From contig NZ_CALDXR010000027.1 of NCBI RefSeq assembly GCF_937920985.1, forward strand, positions 6,938-70,937: a DNA stretch of 64,000 nt, written 5' to 3'. The notes beneath the pieces are model-generated. The model was not told where the DNA came from, did no database searches, and worked only from the letters and a program-made list of their open reading frames with translations. The translations under genes and the position numbers were made by a program. Every line of letters begins with the position of its first letter. Positions within the stretch are counted from its first letter, which is position 1. Shown one piece after another: positions 18,383 to 26,238 of the stretch. The stretch comes from an uncultured Phascolarctobacterium sp. Its GTDB lineage: Bacteria; Bacillota; Negativicutes; Acidaminococcales; Acidaminococcaceae.

Positions 18383-19684
18383 ATGGAAACTATTTGGCAA
18401 CAGGCTGAAGGCTTGAAGGCTGAAATGGTCGAGCGCCGCAGAGATTTGCATAGACATCCGGAAACAGGCTGGACGGAATTTCGCACGGCAAGCATGATTA
18501 TCGGTGAACTGCAAGCTTTGGGCTATGACGTTAAATTTGGCGCTGACGTTATTGACGAAAAATCTATGATGGGAGTACCTAGTGAGGCAGAGCTGGCTGA
18601 TTATATGCAAAGAGCTATCAGCGAAGGTGCGGATCCGGAGCTGGTAAAGCAGATGGCAGGCGGCAAGACCGGTATCGTGGCAACTCTTAAAACAGATAAA
18701 CCCGGTAAAACAGTTGCCTTCCGCTTTGATATGGACTGCAACGATGTAGGGGAGGAGCGTAGCGAGGAGCATCGCCCGGCAAAGGAGGGTTTTGCTTCCG
18801 AGCACAAAAAGGCTATGCATGCCTGCGGTCATGACGGTCACGTAACCATCGGCCTGTCGGCAGCAAAGCTGCTTGCCGCCAATAAAGCACGTTTGGCAGG
18901 CACCATTAAATTGATTTTCCAACCGGCAGAGGAAGGTGTACGCGGTGCTTTCGCTATGATGAACGCCGGTGTAGTTGATGATGTAGATTATCTGTTCGGT
19001 GGGCACATCGGCTTTAAGGCTACTACTGACAACTGCCTGGTAACGATGACTGACGGCTTTTTGGCAACAACTAAGCTGGATGCGGAATTCACCGGTGTAT
19101 CTGCCCACGCAGGCGCTGCTCCGGAGCAGGGCAAGAATGCTTTGCTGGCAGCAGCACAGGCTGCAATTTCCCTGAATACCATTCCCCGTCACAGCAAGGG
19201 CTCCAGCCGTATCAATGTAGGTGTGCTCAACGCCGGCACCGGCCGCAACGTTGTGCCTGATATCGCTTCTATTAAGCTGGAAACCCGCGGTGCTACTACC
19301 GAAATCGATGAATACATGGTTACAGAAGCTAAGCGTATTCTTAATGCCTGCGCTGCTATGTATGATGTTAAGGTAAAAATCACTATGGCCGGTGCTGCAC
19401 CTGCCTGCTTTGCAGATAAGGCGCTGGGCCACGAGGTAGCAGAGCTGATTGAAGAAAAATGCCACTATGATGAGGTATTGGAATATGTAGACATGGGCGG
19501 CAGCGAGGACTGCGGTTATTTCATGGAGCGCGTGCAGCAGCATGGCGGTCGTGCGTTGTATATGATGTATGGCACCAAGATTGCCGCAGGTCATCACAAT
19601 AGTCATTTCGATTTCAATGAGAACTGCTTGTGGAAGGCTGCAGCAACAATTACGGAAATTGCTGTGCATTTCAGCAATAAGTAA
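18383..19684 (+). CDS. abgA: M20-family amidohydrolase, AbgA-like (p-aminobenzoyl-glutamate hydrolase subunit)
   Basis: 433 residues from ATG 18383 (after GGGGGTAATA). Zinc peptidase-like fold: RRDLHRHPETGWTEFRTAS near the start, DMDC and HACGHDGHV for metal binding, FQPAEEG, and a C-terminal GHHNSHFDF. The sequence follows E. coli AbgA closely in these segments, including the long insert between the first strand and the metal site. AbgA works with AbgB on p-aminobenzoyl-glutamate, a folate breakdown product. No abgB or transporter abgT lies beside it, so the substrate here is an inference; other N-acyl amino acids are possible. Confidence 0.85.
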   Translation: METIWQQAEGLKAEMVERRRDLHRHPETGWTEFRTASMIIGELQALGYDVKFGADVIDEKSMMGVPSEAELADYMQRAISEGADPELVKQMAGGKTGIVATLKTDKPGKTVAFRFDMDCNDVGEERSEEHRPAKEGFASEHKKAMHACGHDGHVTIGLSAAKLLAANKARLAGTIKLIFQPAEEGVRGAFAMMNAGVVDDVDYLFGGHIGFKATTDNCLVTMTDGFLATTKLDAEFTGVSAHAGAAPEQGKNALLAAAQAAISLNTIPRHSKGSSRINVGVLNAGTGRNVVPDIASIKLETRGATTEIDEYMVTEAKRILNACAAMYDVKVKITMAGAAPACFADKALGHEVAELIEEKCHYDEVLEYVDMGGSEDCGYFMERVQQHGGRALYMMYGTKIAAGHHNSHFDFNENCLWKAAATITEIAVHFSNK

Positions 19685-19773
19685 ATAATTTAAGCAAATC
19701 CGCCATGATTTTGCCATAATCATATGTTATACTTATGAGCATAAACAAAAGCAATATCCTGGAGGTATATATT

Positions 19774-20391
19774 ATGAAATCACTTAAAAAAATCGCTTTA
19801 GTATTTTCCTGCATGGTACTTTTGGGTGCTGGCAGTGCTTTCGCCGCTGACGCGGCTCAATCCGCTCCCTTAGATGAGGTACAGGCTAATCCTGAGATAA
19901 TGCGTGCACCGGGAACCTACATCACCCGTGGCGAAATCGTTGCTGTAGAAGATGGCTTTTACGTTATTAAGGGCGAGGGCAGCAGAAATATGGTTGCAGC
20001 CATTGTTGACCGTGATACCTACATTGTGGAGGGTGCCAGCGGTAAACTGCGTCTGCCCTATGCTTTGAAGGTTGGCCAAAAGGTTACTGCCTATTATTCC
20101 GCAACCATGACACGCAGCCTGCCGCCGCAAAGCCATGCTCTGGCGATTGTGCTTGAAGACAGCGAAGAATCTGCAAGCTTCTTCGAGGTAGCGCAGGCAA
20201 GCCTCGCTAAGGATGGCAGCTATGTAACCGTACTCAACACCAATAATGATGTTATTGCAACGATTGACGCAGCTGCCTGCAAAGACTTTGCTAAGATTAA
20301 AAAAGGTGATAAGCTGCTGGTTTGGAGCAGCATGATGACTATGAGCTTGCCTGCTCAGACTCACGCTGAGAAGGTAGTCGTACTTCCGTAA
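19774..20391 (+). CDS. Exported protein with an internal duplication
   Basis: 205 residues from ATG 19774, after CTGGAGG. Signal peptide MKSLKKIALVFSCMVLLG... ending AFA-AD. The mature part contains two related halves: GQKVTAYYSATMTRSLPPQS (about 115-134) and GDKLLVWSSMMTMSLPAQTH (about 180-199), both followed by A-x2-V-V-L-like strands. The repeated unit looks like a small beta domain with a S-x-S/M-M-T-x-SLPxQ(S/T)H motif. Function unknown. Its stop codon lies inside the first copy of a 26-nt direct repeat (20388-20413), so the 3' end may have been remodelled by the repeat. Confidence 0.75.
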   Translation: MKSLKKIALVFSCMVLLGAGSAFAADAAQSAPLDEVQANPEIMRAPGTYITRGEIVAVEDGFYVIKGEGSRNMVAAIVDRDTYIVEGASGKLRLPYALKVGQKVTAYYSATMTRSLPPQSHALAIVLEDSEESASFFEVAQASLAKDGSYVTVLNTNNDVIATIDAAACKDFAKIKKGDKLLVWSSMMTMSLPAQTHAEKVVVLP

Positions 20392-20690
20392 GGACGCGCG
20401 ATAAAGCATCATAGACGCAAAGCCCCAGCTTGTCACGAGTGAAGCGAAGTGAGAAGCTGTTTGGGCGTGCTAATGCCGCTTGCGGCGAGCTTTGCGACGG
20501 CTCCTAGGAGTACAAGGGCGTACGCGACGCAAAGTCCCAGCTTGTCACGAGTGTAACGAAGTGAGAAGCTGTTGGACGTGCTAATATCGCTTGCGATGAG
20601 TCGTCGTCGTCGCGTCGCCTCTGATACTTTCTCCCGCGTCTGGCGAAGGAGAAGGAAAAGTACTGTAAGGACGCGCGATAAAGCACCATA
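20388..20690. repeat. Compound structured repeat with flanking 26-nt direct repeats
   Basis: A 26-nt sequence starting GTAAGGACGCGCGATAAAGC occurs at 20388-20413 and 20665-20690 with one mismatch. Between them are two similar ~75-nt units, 20414-20489 and 20526-20600. Each unit has a stem AGCTTGTCAC/GTGAGAAGCT and a hairpin with TT or CGCTTGCG apex. The two units differ by paired substitutions that keep both stems (details in findings). The end (about 20603-20640, TCGCCTCTGATAC.TTCTCCC) recurs at 59.5 kb. No ORF. This fills the 344-nt gap before the aldolase gene. Confidence 0.85.
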
Positions 20691-20735
20691 TAAATAAAAA
20701 ATATGAATTTGATTTGTAAAGAGGGTTAGTTAAAA

Positions 20736-21380
20736 ATGAAGATTTTTATGGATACTGCTAATGTAGAAGAGATTGCCAAATTTGTTGATTGGGGCGTTGT
20801 GTATGGCGTTACGACCAACCCGAGCCTGATTGCCAAAAGCGGCCGTACCCAGGCTGAGGTTATCCCGGAAATTGCCAAGCTGGTTGCCGGTCCCGTCAGT
20901 GCCGAGGTTATCAGCACCGAATGTGCTGGCATGGTAGAGGAAGCACGCAAGCTGGTAAAGATTGCAGATAACATCGTTATCAAAATTCCCTGCATTCCGG
21001 AAGGCCTGAAGGCAGTAAAAATTTTAAGCGCTGAAGGCATTAAAACCAATGTAACGCTGGTATTCAGCATGGCTCAGGCTTTGCTGGCTGCACGCGCAGG
21101 TGCCAGCTATGTCAGCCCGTTTATCGGCCGTTTGGATGATATCGGTGAAGACGGCGTACAGCTGGTAGAAAACATTGTCAAAGCCTTTAAGCTGTATGGC
21201 ATTACTACCGAGGTAATTGCTGCCAGCATCCGTAATCTGGAGCACGTAGAAAAGGTTATGCTGACCGGTTGCCAAATTGCAACTATTCCTACTAAAGTGC
21301 TGGAGCAGATGATTATTCATCCTCTGACAGATAAAGGCTTAGCGCAGTTTATGGCTGATTACCAAAACAGCCTGAAGTAA
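20736..21380 (+). CDS. Transaldolase-like fructose-6-phosphate aldolase
   Basis: 214-residue TIM-barrel aldolase of the small transaldolase/FSA (TalC/MipB) family. Begins [13 protein letters not shown]; the [12 protein letters not shown] segment and the Schiff-base lysine in NIVIKIPC (about residues 83-90) are present, as is the SPFIGRLDD motif. The family carries out either transaldolase transfer in the pentose phosphate pathway or direct fructose-6-phosphate cleavage; length and motifs do not decide between them. GAGGGTTAG precedes ATG 20736, and a terminator follows. Confidence 0.93.
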   Translation: MKIFMDTANVEEIAKFVDWGVVYGVTTNPSLIAKSGRTQAEVIPEIAKLVAGPVSAEVISTECAGMVEEARKLVKIADNIVIKIPCIPEGLKAVKILSAEGIKTNVTLVFSMAQALLAARAGASYVSPFIGRLDDIGEDGVQLVENIVKAFKLYGITTEVIAASIRNLEHVEKVMLTGCQIATIPTKVLEQMIIHPLTDKGLAQFMADYQNSLK

Positions 21381-21405
21381 AAGTCTTAGAATATTGTTAC
21401 TGAGT

Positions 21406-21452
21406 CCGCAGCCTTAATTATAGGGAATAATTTTGGCTGCGGAAAGTTTTTT
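21406..21452 (+). terminator. Terminator after the aldolase gene
   Basis: CCGCAGCC/GGCTGCGG stem with a ~21-nt loop, then AAAGTTTTTT. Confidence 0.85.
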
Positions 21453-21474
21453 GTGAGTTTGAGGGAGTGATTTG

Positions 21475-22539
21475 ATGAATTTAAAAAAGGCCTTGCAGGC
21501 TTTTCTTGTTACTGTGTCTTGTGGTATGCTGAACGTAGCAGGCGCACAGCAACGACCGGTGTTTATTCCTGAGGATTATGTTACAGAGCAGGCGCAGGCG
21601 GATTTTGTCGCCAACGGTCCGAAGCTGCTTTTTAGCGACAGCCCGGAAACTGTTTACCAGAACGGTATCTTGTATCGCGATAAGGTTGCGGGTGATGTGC
21701 GTTTATTTGTGCATCATGTCAATGGCGTTGCTGATAAGAAAAAGCTGGCGGTAATGCTGAAAAACGCTGATAATCTGCGTCCGGTGCATTATAAGGTAAC
21801 GCGTAGCGGCGTAGCAGGCTTTGCCTATGATTATATGCGCGACGGTAAAAATTCCCAAAAGGAATATTTTGATGACAGCAGCCAGAAGCTACAGGAGGGC
21901 AAGCTGGGTTTTGGTAATAGCCATGAGCTGCTCAGCGGCCGCGGTATTATTCTGCCGCAGGATAAGCTGTATACAGCAACAATCGATCTGCACTTTGACA
22001 AGCCGGTTGAGGTGAGCGTACTGATGTGTGAAACTAAGAGTGATCTGGAGCTGTTTAACGAAGGCACTGCGATTCAGCCGATGGACGAGCATCCGCTACG
22101 TGGAACCTTTGAGGCTGCAGACTGGAACTATACGCTGAAGAAACCTGTCAAGGCACCGGAAAAGCCGCTGATGCTGGAGCTGGCAACGTCACAGGAGGGC
22201 TATGCCAAGGGCGTTGATGCTACTACCGGACTGCCTGCGGAAAACTACGGCAACTACGGCGTTATCTATAAGGTGAACTTTACCGTTGTAGGCAAAAAGC
22301 CTATCAGCTTTATTTTGAATCCGATTGGCGGACCGTTTGCCGGTTACGGCGTACTGGAAAACAAAACTAAGGGTGAGCGTCAGCTGTTGGCGTTGCCTGA
22401 ACGCACGGTGTGCTTAGGCTCGAAAATAGAGGAAGCAATAGAGCTTGCTCAGCTGAAGGCCGGCGACTACAGCTTTATCTGGTCGCCTCCTGGTGCATCT
22501 AATCTGCCGGTGCAGCTGATTTGGGAGAAAGTTGAATAA
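21475..22539 (+). CDS. Exported protein of unknown function
   Basis: 354 residues from ATG 21475 (TTG 21472 is the only earlier start; GAGGGAG supports either). Signal peptide MNLKKALQAFLVTVSCGMLNVAGA. The mature part, with LFSDSPETVYQNGILYRDKVAGDVRLFVHHVNG near its start and beta-rich sequence throughout, recalls the non-catalytic domain found in some Firmicute 'copper amine oxidase N-terminal' proteins, but I cannot name a family with confidence. No catalytic motif seen. Bounded by terminators on both sides, so monocistronic. Confidence 0.7.
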   Translation: MNLKKALQAFLVTVSCGMLNVAGAQQRPVFIPEDYVTEQAQADFVANGPKLLFSDSPETVYQNGILYRDKVAGDVRLFVHHVNGVADKKKLAVMLKNADNLRPVHYKVTRSGVAGFAYDYMRDGKNSQKEYFDDSSQKLQEGKLGFGNSHELLSGRGIILPQDKLYTATIDLHFDKPVEVSVLMCETKSDLELFNEGTAIQPMDEHPLRGTFEAADWNYTLKKPVKAPEKPLMLELATSQEGYAKGVDATTGLPAENYGNYGVIYKVNFTVVGKKPISFILNPIGGPFAGYGVLENKTKGERQLLALPERTVCLGSKIEEAIELAQLKAGDYSFIWSPPGASNLPVQLIWEKVE

Positions 22540-22560
22540 ATAATGAGATAGGTTAACTAA

Positions 22561-22593
22561 TACTGTCGGACACAGTTTCGACAGTATTTTTTT
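22561..22593 (+). terminator. Terminator before the PerR-type regulator
   Basis: TACTGTCG/CGACAGTA stem followed by TTTTTTT. Confidence 0.9.
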
Positions 22594-22755
22594 ATCATTT
22601 TGTTTATTTGGTTAGCGAGAAGCAATATCTACCCTTAGTGATGCTTTGCCTATTGAGTAAATTTAGAATTAAGAATAGATTGATTACCTGCAAGATAACA
22701 GCAAAAAAAGTAGGAAGTTATTTGTGATTATTTTGTAGATTGGTACTAAAAATAC

Positions 22756-22799
22756 TTGACATTTTTGACGGAGGGTGTATAATTCTAAATGAGAATTAT
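22756..22799 (+). promoter_or_regulatory. Consensus promoter with an overlapping dyad operator
   Basis: TTGACA (22756-22761), 16-nt spacer, TATAAT (22778-22783). A perfect 8-bp inverted repeat, ATAATTCT (22779-22786) and AGAATTAT (22792-22799) with a 5-nt centre, lies over the -10 box. This is the size and base composition of a Fur/PerR box, and its place predicts autorepression. Confidence 0.85.
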
Positions 22800-22820
22800 T
22801 TTTGATAAAGGATGATGAAA

Positions 22821-23255
22821 ATGGCTAAAAGAAACACTATTCAAAGACAACTTGTTATCGCGGCTGTACGTTTTTTAGCAGATCACCCTACTGCTGAAGA
22901 AGTATATGATCGCATTACTATGGAGTATCCTGATATCAGCAAAGGTACCGTTTACCGCAACCTTAATTCTCTGGTTGAAAGCGGTCTGCTGAGCAAGGTT
23001 TCCGTTCCGAGCGGTGCTGATCGTTTTGATCATATCCTCGCAAGACATTACCACATCAAATGCACTGAATGCGGTAAGTTCATGAACGTAGAAAACTTTG
23101 ATTATATTCCGGATATGGATGAAAAGGTAGCTGCTGTAACTGGCTACAAAATGAATCACCATGATATTGTTTTCAGCGGTATCTGCCCTGAATGCCAAAA
23201 GGAAATGGCAGAACACCCTGTAAGCGAAGATGTTTTGGGTGATGACCAAAACTGA
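22821..23255 (+). CDS. Fur-family transcriptional regulator, PerR-like
   Basis: 144 residues from ATG 22821; AAAGGATG places the ribosome site before this ATG rather than those at 22812/22815. N-terminal winged helix (TAEEVYDRI, SKGTVYRNLNSLVESGLL), then a dimerisation domain with the two structural zinc pairs CTEC and CPEC and His-rich metal ligands (RHYHIKC, MNHHD). The pairing with a rubrerythrin gene directly downstream favours the peroxide-sensing PerR branch over iron-sensing Fur, but this is inferred from context. It is probably autoregulated through the dyad on its -10. Confidence 0.88.
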   Translation: MAKRNTIQRQLVIAAVRFLADHPTAEEVYDRITMEYPDISKGTVYRNLNSLVESGLLSKVSVPSGADRFDHILARHYHIKCTECGKFMNVENFDYIPDMDEKVAAVTGYKMNHHDIVFSGICPECQKEMAEHPVSEDVLGDDQN

Positions 23256-23321
23256 TTCTAAGGCTATATAAGCTTTAGTTTGGGAAGGCTGTTGCGTCGT
23301 TTTCAAGAGGAGGAATTGAAA

Positions 23322-23861
23322 ATGGATTTAAAAGGCAGCAAGACTGAAAAAAATTTGCAGACCGCTTTTGCGGGTGAGTCTCAGGCTCATACTAAGTACC
23401 AATATTATGCAAGTGCAGCCAAAAAAGAAGGCTACAATCAGATTGGCGCTATTTTTACCGAAACTGCAGGTAATGAAAAAGAGCATGCTAAATTGTGGTT
23501 CAAGGCACTGCATGGTGGCGCTATTCCCCAGACTATTGAAAATCTGAAGGATGCAGCTGCAGGCGAAAACTATGAGTGGACCGAAATGTATGCCGAATTT
23601 GCCAAGGTTGCCAAAGAGGAAGGCTTTGATAAAATTGCATTCCTGTTTGAAGAAGTAGGCAAGATTGAAAAAGAGCATGAGGAAAGATATCGTGCGCTTT
23701 TGGCAAACATTGAAAATGATCGTGTCTTCCAGCGCGAAGAGAAAAAGGTTTGGATCTGCACTAACTGCGGCAAGATTGTTATTGCTGAAAAGGCTCCGGA
23801 AAAATGTCCGGTATGCGACCATCCTCAAGGTTATTTCGAGCTGAAGGTAACCAACTATTAA
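23322..23861 (+). CDS. rbr: Rubrerythrin
   Basis: 179-residue di-iron peroxidase of anaerobes that reduces hydrogen peroxide. N-terminal four-helix ferritin-like domain with the repeated E-x2-H/E ligands ([36 protein letters not shown]) and a C-terminal rubredoxin-like domain with CTNC and CPVC (about residues 146-168). AGAGGAGG precedes ATG 23322. It lies 66 nt behind the PerR-like gene and is likely read with it, i.e. as a peroxide-response unit. Confidence 0.95.
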   Translation: MDLKGSKTEKNLQTAFAGESQAHTKYQYYASAAKKEGYNQIGAIFTETAGNEKEHAKLWFKALHGGAIPQTIENLKDAAAGENYEWTEMYAEFAKVAKEEGFDKIAFLFEEVGKIEKEHEERYRALLANIENDRVFQREEKKVWICTNCGKIVIAEKAPEKCPVCDHPQGYFELKVTNY

Positions 23862-23954
23862 TCTATTAATTTGCTGAAGCAGAATTAATTATAGAAGCTT
23901 TAAAAGGCTTTAATGGGGATTTCTGCGACAGAACGTAAAACAAAATAGCAGCAT

Positions 23955-23999
23955 AAGAGGCAAACAGCGAGGCGCAAGCCTGCTGTCTGCCTCTTTTTT
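23955..23999 (+). terminator. Terminator after rubrerythrin
   Basis: AGAGGCA-ACAGC/GCTGT-TGCCTCT stem, then TTTTTT. Confidence 0.87.
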
Positions 24000-24008
24000 G
24001 CGTAAAGC

Positions 24009-24034
24009 AAAAAAGCTGCCGCATTTGCGGCAGC
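24009..24034 (-). terminator. Terminator of the small membrane-protein gene
   Basis: GCTGCCGC/GCGGCAGC 8-bp stem with a 4-nt loop, followed on the minus strand by TTTTTT. Lies 16 nt beyond the stop of the gene at 24050-24250 and supports that gene as real. Confidence 0.87.
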
Positions 24035-24049
24035 CGGGCTGCGCTCTTT

Positions 24050-24250
24050 TCAGTAGAAAAGCAGCTGGGTTTTGTAGACGGCGCTGACGCCGGCATTCAG
24101 AGCAAAGAGGCAGCCAAGCGAAAGCGCTATGAGCAGAGCAGCTTCCTTGCTGTTTAACGGCTGTTGCTGGTGCATGGCGCGGCTGATAGCCTTGCCGCAT
24201 AAAACGATCAGCATGCCCAAGAGAAATAAAGAGAAAAATATATTCAGCAT
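24050..24250 (-). CDS. Small two-helix membrane protein
   Basis: 66 residues. Two hydrophobic stretches, about residues 3-22 (NIFFSLFLLGMLIVLCGKAI) and 38-58, are joined by a polar loop (SRAMHQQQPLNSKE). GGAG sits 9 nt before ATG 24250, and a good terminator follows, which is why I accept this short ORF although no family is recognised. Divergent from the hydrogenase regulator gene across an intergenic region with a symmetric dyad (24306-24339). Confidence 0.65.
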   Translation of the reverse strand: MLNIFFSLFLLGMLIVLCGKAISRAMHQQQPLNSKEAALLIALSLGCLFALNAGVSAVYKTQLLFY

Positions 24251-24305
24251 TATAATGGCTCCTTTTTTATAAGCTGTTTACAAGCAGATAAATATTTATA
24301 GGATT

Positions 24306-24339
24306 AGTATACCACACTTTTCGTGAAATATGGTATACT
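24306..24339. promoter_or_regulatory. Perfect 9-bp inverted repeat in a divergent intergenic region
   Basis: AGTATACCA (24306-24314) and TGGTATACT (24331-24339) are separated by 16 nt. Each arm contains a TATACT -10-like hexamer pointing outward, one towards the small membrane gene and one towards the TM1266/hydG genes. It is a candidate operator or a pair of back-to-back promoters. Confidence 0.6.
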
Positions 24340-24410
24340 ATTATAGATATATTCAGCAAAATATAGCAGAATCAGATTCTGCCATGTTCCAAAAGAGAAG
24401 GGTGATTAGT

Positions 24411-24668
24411 ATGGAAACAAGAGTAGCTGTTATCTCTCTGATTGTAACGCAGCCTCAGGCTGTGGAAGAGCTTAACGCAATTTTACACACCTATAGCAGT
24501 TATATTATCGGCCGTATGGGCCTGCCCTATCGCCAGAAGAATGTTAATATTATCTGCGTTGCCGTTGATGCGCCGCAGGATATTATCAGCGCTATGAGCG
24601 GTAAGCTGGGGCTGCTTGCCGGTGTGAATGCCAAAACTGCTTATTCCAACGTAACTGCCAAGGAATAA
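24411..24668 (+). CDS. TM1266-type iron-only hydrogenase system regulator
   Basis: 85 residues from ATG 24411, after GAAGGGTG. Matches the small ACT/NikR-C-like family called 'iron-only hydrogenase system regulator': METRVAVISLIV, then YIIGRMGLPYR and a Gly-rich end (SGKLGLLAGVNAKTAYS). Lies 61 nt ahead of hydG, the usual partner. Likely binds a ligand as an oligomer; DNA binding is not established for the family. Confidence 0.87.
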   Translation: METRVAVISLIVTQPQAVEELNAILHTYSSYIIGRMGLPYRQKNVNIICVAVDAPQDIISAMSGKLGLLAGVNAKTAYSNVTAKE

Positions 24669-24729
24669 AACTGCTGGATACAAACTATCTGACGGGAAAG
24701 ATACTACTGACCTGTAAGGAGGAGACAAA

Positions 24730-26145
24730 ATGTATAATGCAAAATCAATGAAGGCTGAAGAATTTATCTGTCATGAGGAAATCCTCGACACACTTGCTTA
24801 TGCTGAGGCCAACAAAAACAACAAGGAGCTGCTGGAGCAGATTATTGCCAAAGCCAAGCTGCGCAAGGGCTTGAGTCATCGTGAGGCCAGCGTATTGCTT
24901 GCCTGTGAGGACGAAAAGCTGGTGCAGGAGATGTTTGCTCTGGCTGAGCAGATTAAAAAGGACTTTTACGGCAACCGTATAGTGCTGTTTGCTCCGCTGT
25001 ATTTATCCAATTATTGCATCAATCACTGCGTATATTGTCCTTACCATGCAACTAATAAGCATATCGGACGTAAAAAGCTGACGCAGGACGAGGTGCGTGC
25101 TGAAGTTATTGCACTGCAGGATATGGGCCATAAGCGTTTGGCGCTGGAGGCTGGCGAGGATCCGGTAAACAATCCGATTGAATATATTCTGGATTGCATT
25201 AAGACTATTTATTCCATTAAGCATAAAAACGGCGCCATCCGCCGCGTAAACGTAAACATTGCGGCTACGACCGTAGAAAATTACCGCAAGCTGAAGGAAG
25301 CAGGCATCGGTACCTACATCCTCTTCCAGGAAACCTATCATAAGGAAAGCTATGAGAACCTGCATCCTCGCGGACCTAAGCACAATTACGCTTACCATAC
25401 GGAGGCTATGGACAGAGCGATGGAAGGCGGCATTGATGATGTAGGCTTGGGTGTACTGTTCGGTTTGGAGCGTTACCGCTACGAGCTGGCCGGCCTTTTG
25501 ATGCATGCCGAGCATCTGGAGGCAGCACACGGCGTAGGTCCGCATACCATCAGCGTACCGCGTATCAAACGCGCCGATGATATCGACCCGGGCGTTTTTG
25601 ACAACGGTATTGATGATGCAACCTTCTGCAAGATTATTGCTATTATCCGCATTGCTGTTCCTTATACAGGCATGATTATTTCTACACGCGAAAATCAGGC
25701 TGTGCGTGAAAAGGCACTGCATCTTGGTATTTCGCAAATTAGCGGCGGCTCGCGTACTTCCGTAGGCGGTTACACCGAGGATGTGCGCCCGACCGATACC
25801 GAGCAGTTTGACGTTTCTGACCAACGTTCTTTGGATGAAGTAATTGAATGGCTGATGGAATTAGGCTTCCTGCCATCGTTCTGTACTGCCTGCTACCGTG
25901 CCGGACGCACAGGCGACAGATTTATGGAGCTGTGCAAGTCTAAGCAGATTCAAAACTGCTGCCATCCTAATGCGCTGCTGACGCTGAAGGAATATCTGGA
26001 GGACTATGCTTCTCCGGCAACAAAGGCTTTGGGCGAAAAACTGGTGCAGGCCGAGCTGCCGAACATTCCGCAGGAAAAGGTGCGTGAGGTTTGCATAGAG
26101 CGTCTGCAAAAAATTGCTCAGGGAGAAAGAGATTTCCGTTTCTAA
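24730..26145 (+). CDS. hydG: [FeFe]-hydrogenase maturase HydG
   Basis: Radical SAM tyrosine lyase that makes the CO and cyanide ligands of the H-cluster. 471 residues. The SAM cluster motif CINHCVYC (CX3CX2C) is at about residues 98-105. The C-terminal second cluster is in CTAC...C (CX2CX22C; near 385-411), which distinguishes HydG from ThiH. GGAGG precedes ATG 24730. hydE, hydF and the hydrogenase itself are not in the window, so they must be elsewhere if the system is complete. Confidence 0.96.
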   Translation: MYNAKSMKAEEFICHEEILDTLAYAEANKNNKELLEQIIAKAKLRKGLSHREASVLLACEDEKLVQEMFALAEQIKKDFYGNRIVLFAPLYLSNYCINHCVYCPYHATNKHIGRKKLTQDEVRAEVIALQDMGHKRLALEAGEDPVNNPIEYILDCIKTIYSIKHKNGAIRRVNVNIAATTVENYRKLKEAGIGTYILFQETYHKESYENLHPRGPKHNYAYHTEAMDRAMEGGIDDVGLGVLFGLERYRYELAGLLMHAEHLEAAHGVGPHTISVPRIKRADDIDPGVFDNGIDDATFCKIIAIIRIAVPYTGMIISTRENQAVREKALHLGISQISGGSRTSVGGYTEDVRPTDTEQFDVSDQRSLDEVIEWLMELGFLPSFCTACYRAGRTGDRFMELCKSKQIQNCCHPNALLTLKEYLEDYASPATKALGEKLVQAELPNIPQEKVREVCIERLQKIAQGERDFRF

Positions 26146-26156
26146 AATAAAAAAGA

Positions 26157-26225
26157 CAAGCCTGCGGGTGCAGGCTTGCGTTGTAAATACTAAAAAACCG
26201 CTGCAGAGATTCTGCAGCGGTTTTG
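26157..26225. terminator. Tandem hairpins between hydG and uraA
   Basis: Two stems between convergent genes: CAAGCCTGC/GCAGGCTTG (26157-26178) with a T run on the minus strand, and AACCGCTGCAGA/TCTGCAGCGGTT (about 26197-26222) with T runs on both sides. Confidence 0.88.
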
Positions 26226-26238
26226 AGCTTTAGTAGTC

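Noticed and set aside
21475..22539. Naming the 354-residue exported protein as a copper amine oxidase
   Set aside because: The similarity I sense is to accessory domains in proteins with that label; no TPQ-site or copper ligands are present.
22741..22750. GGTACTAA upstream of the PerR-like gene, resembling the FapR half-site at 4812
   Set aside because: It is a single half-site in an unrelated context; expected by chance in AT-rich DNA.
23910..24200. Two overlapping minus-strand frames around the small membrane-protein gene
   Set aside because: They run through two terminators and lack ribosome sites; only the 66-residue frame at 24050-24250 has a start signal and fitting terminator.
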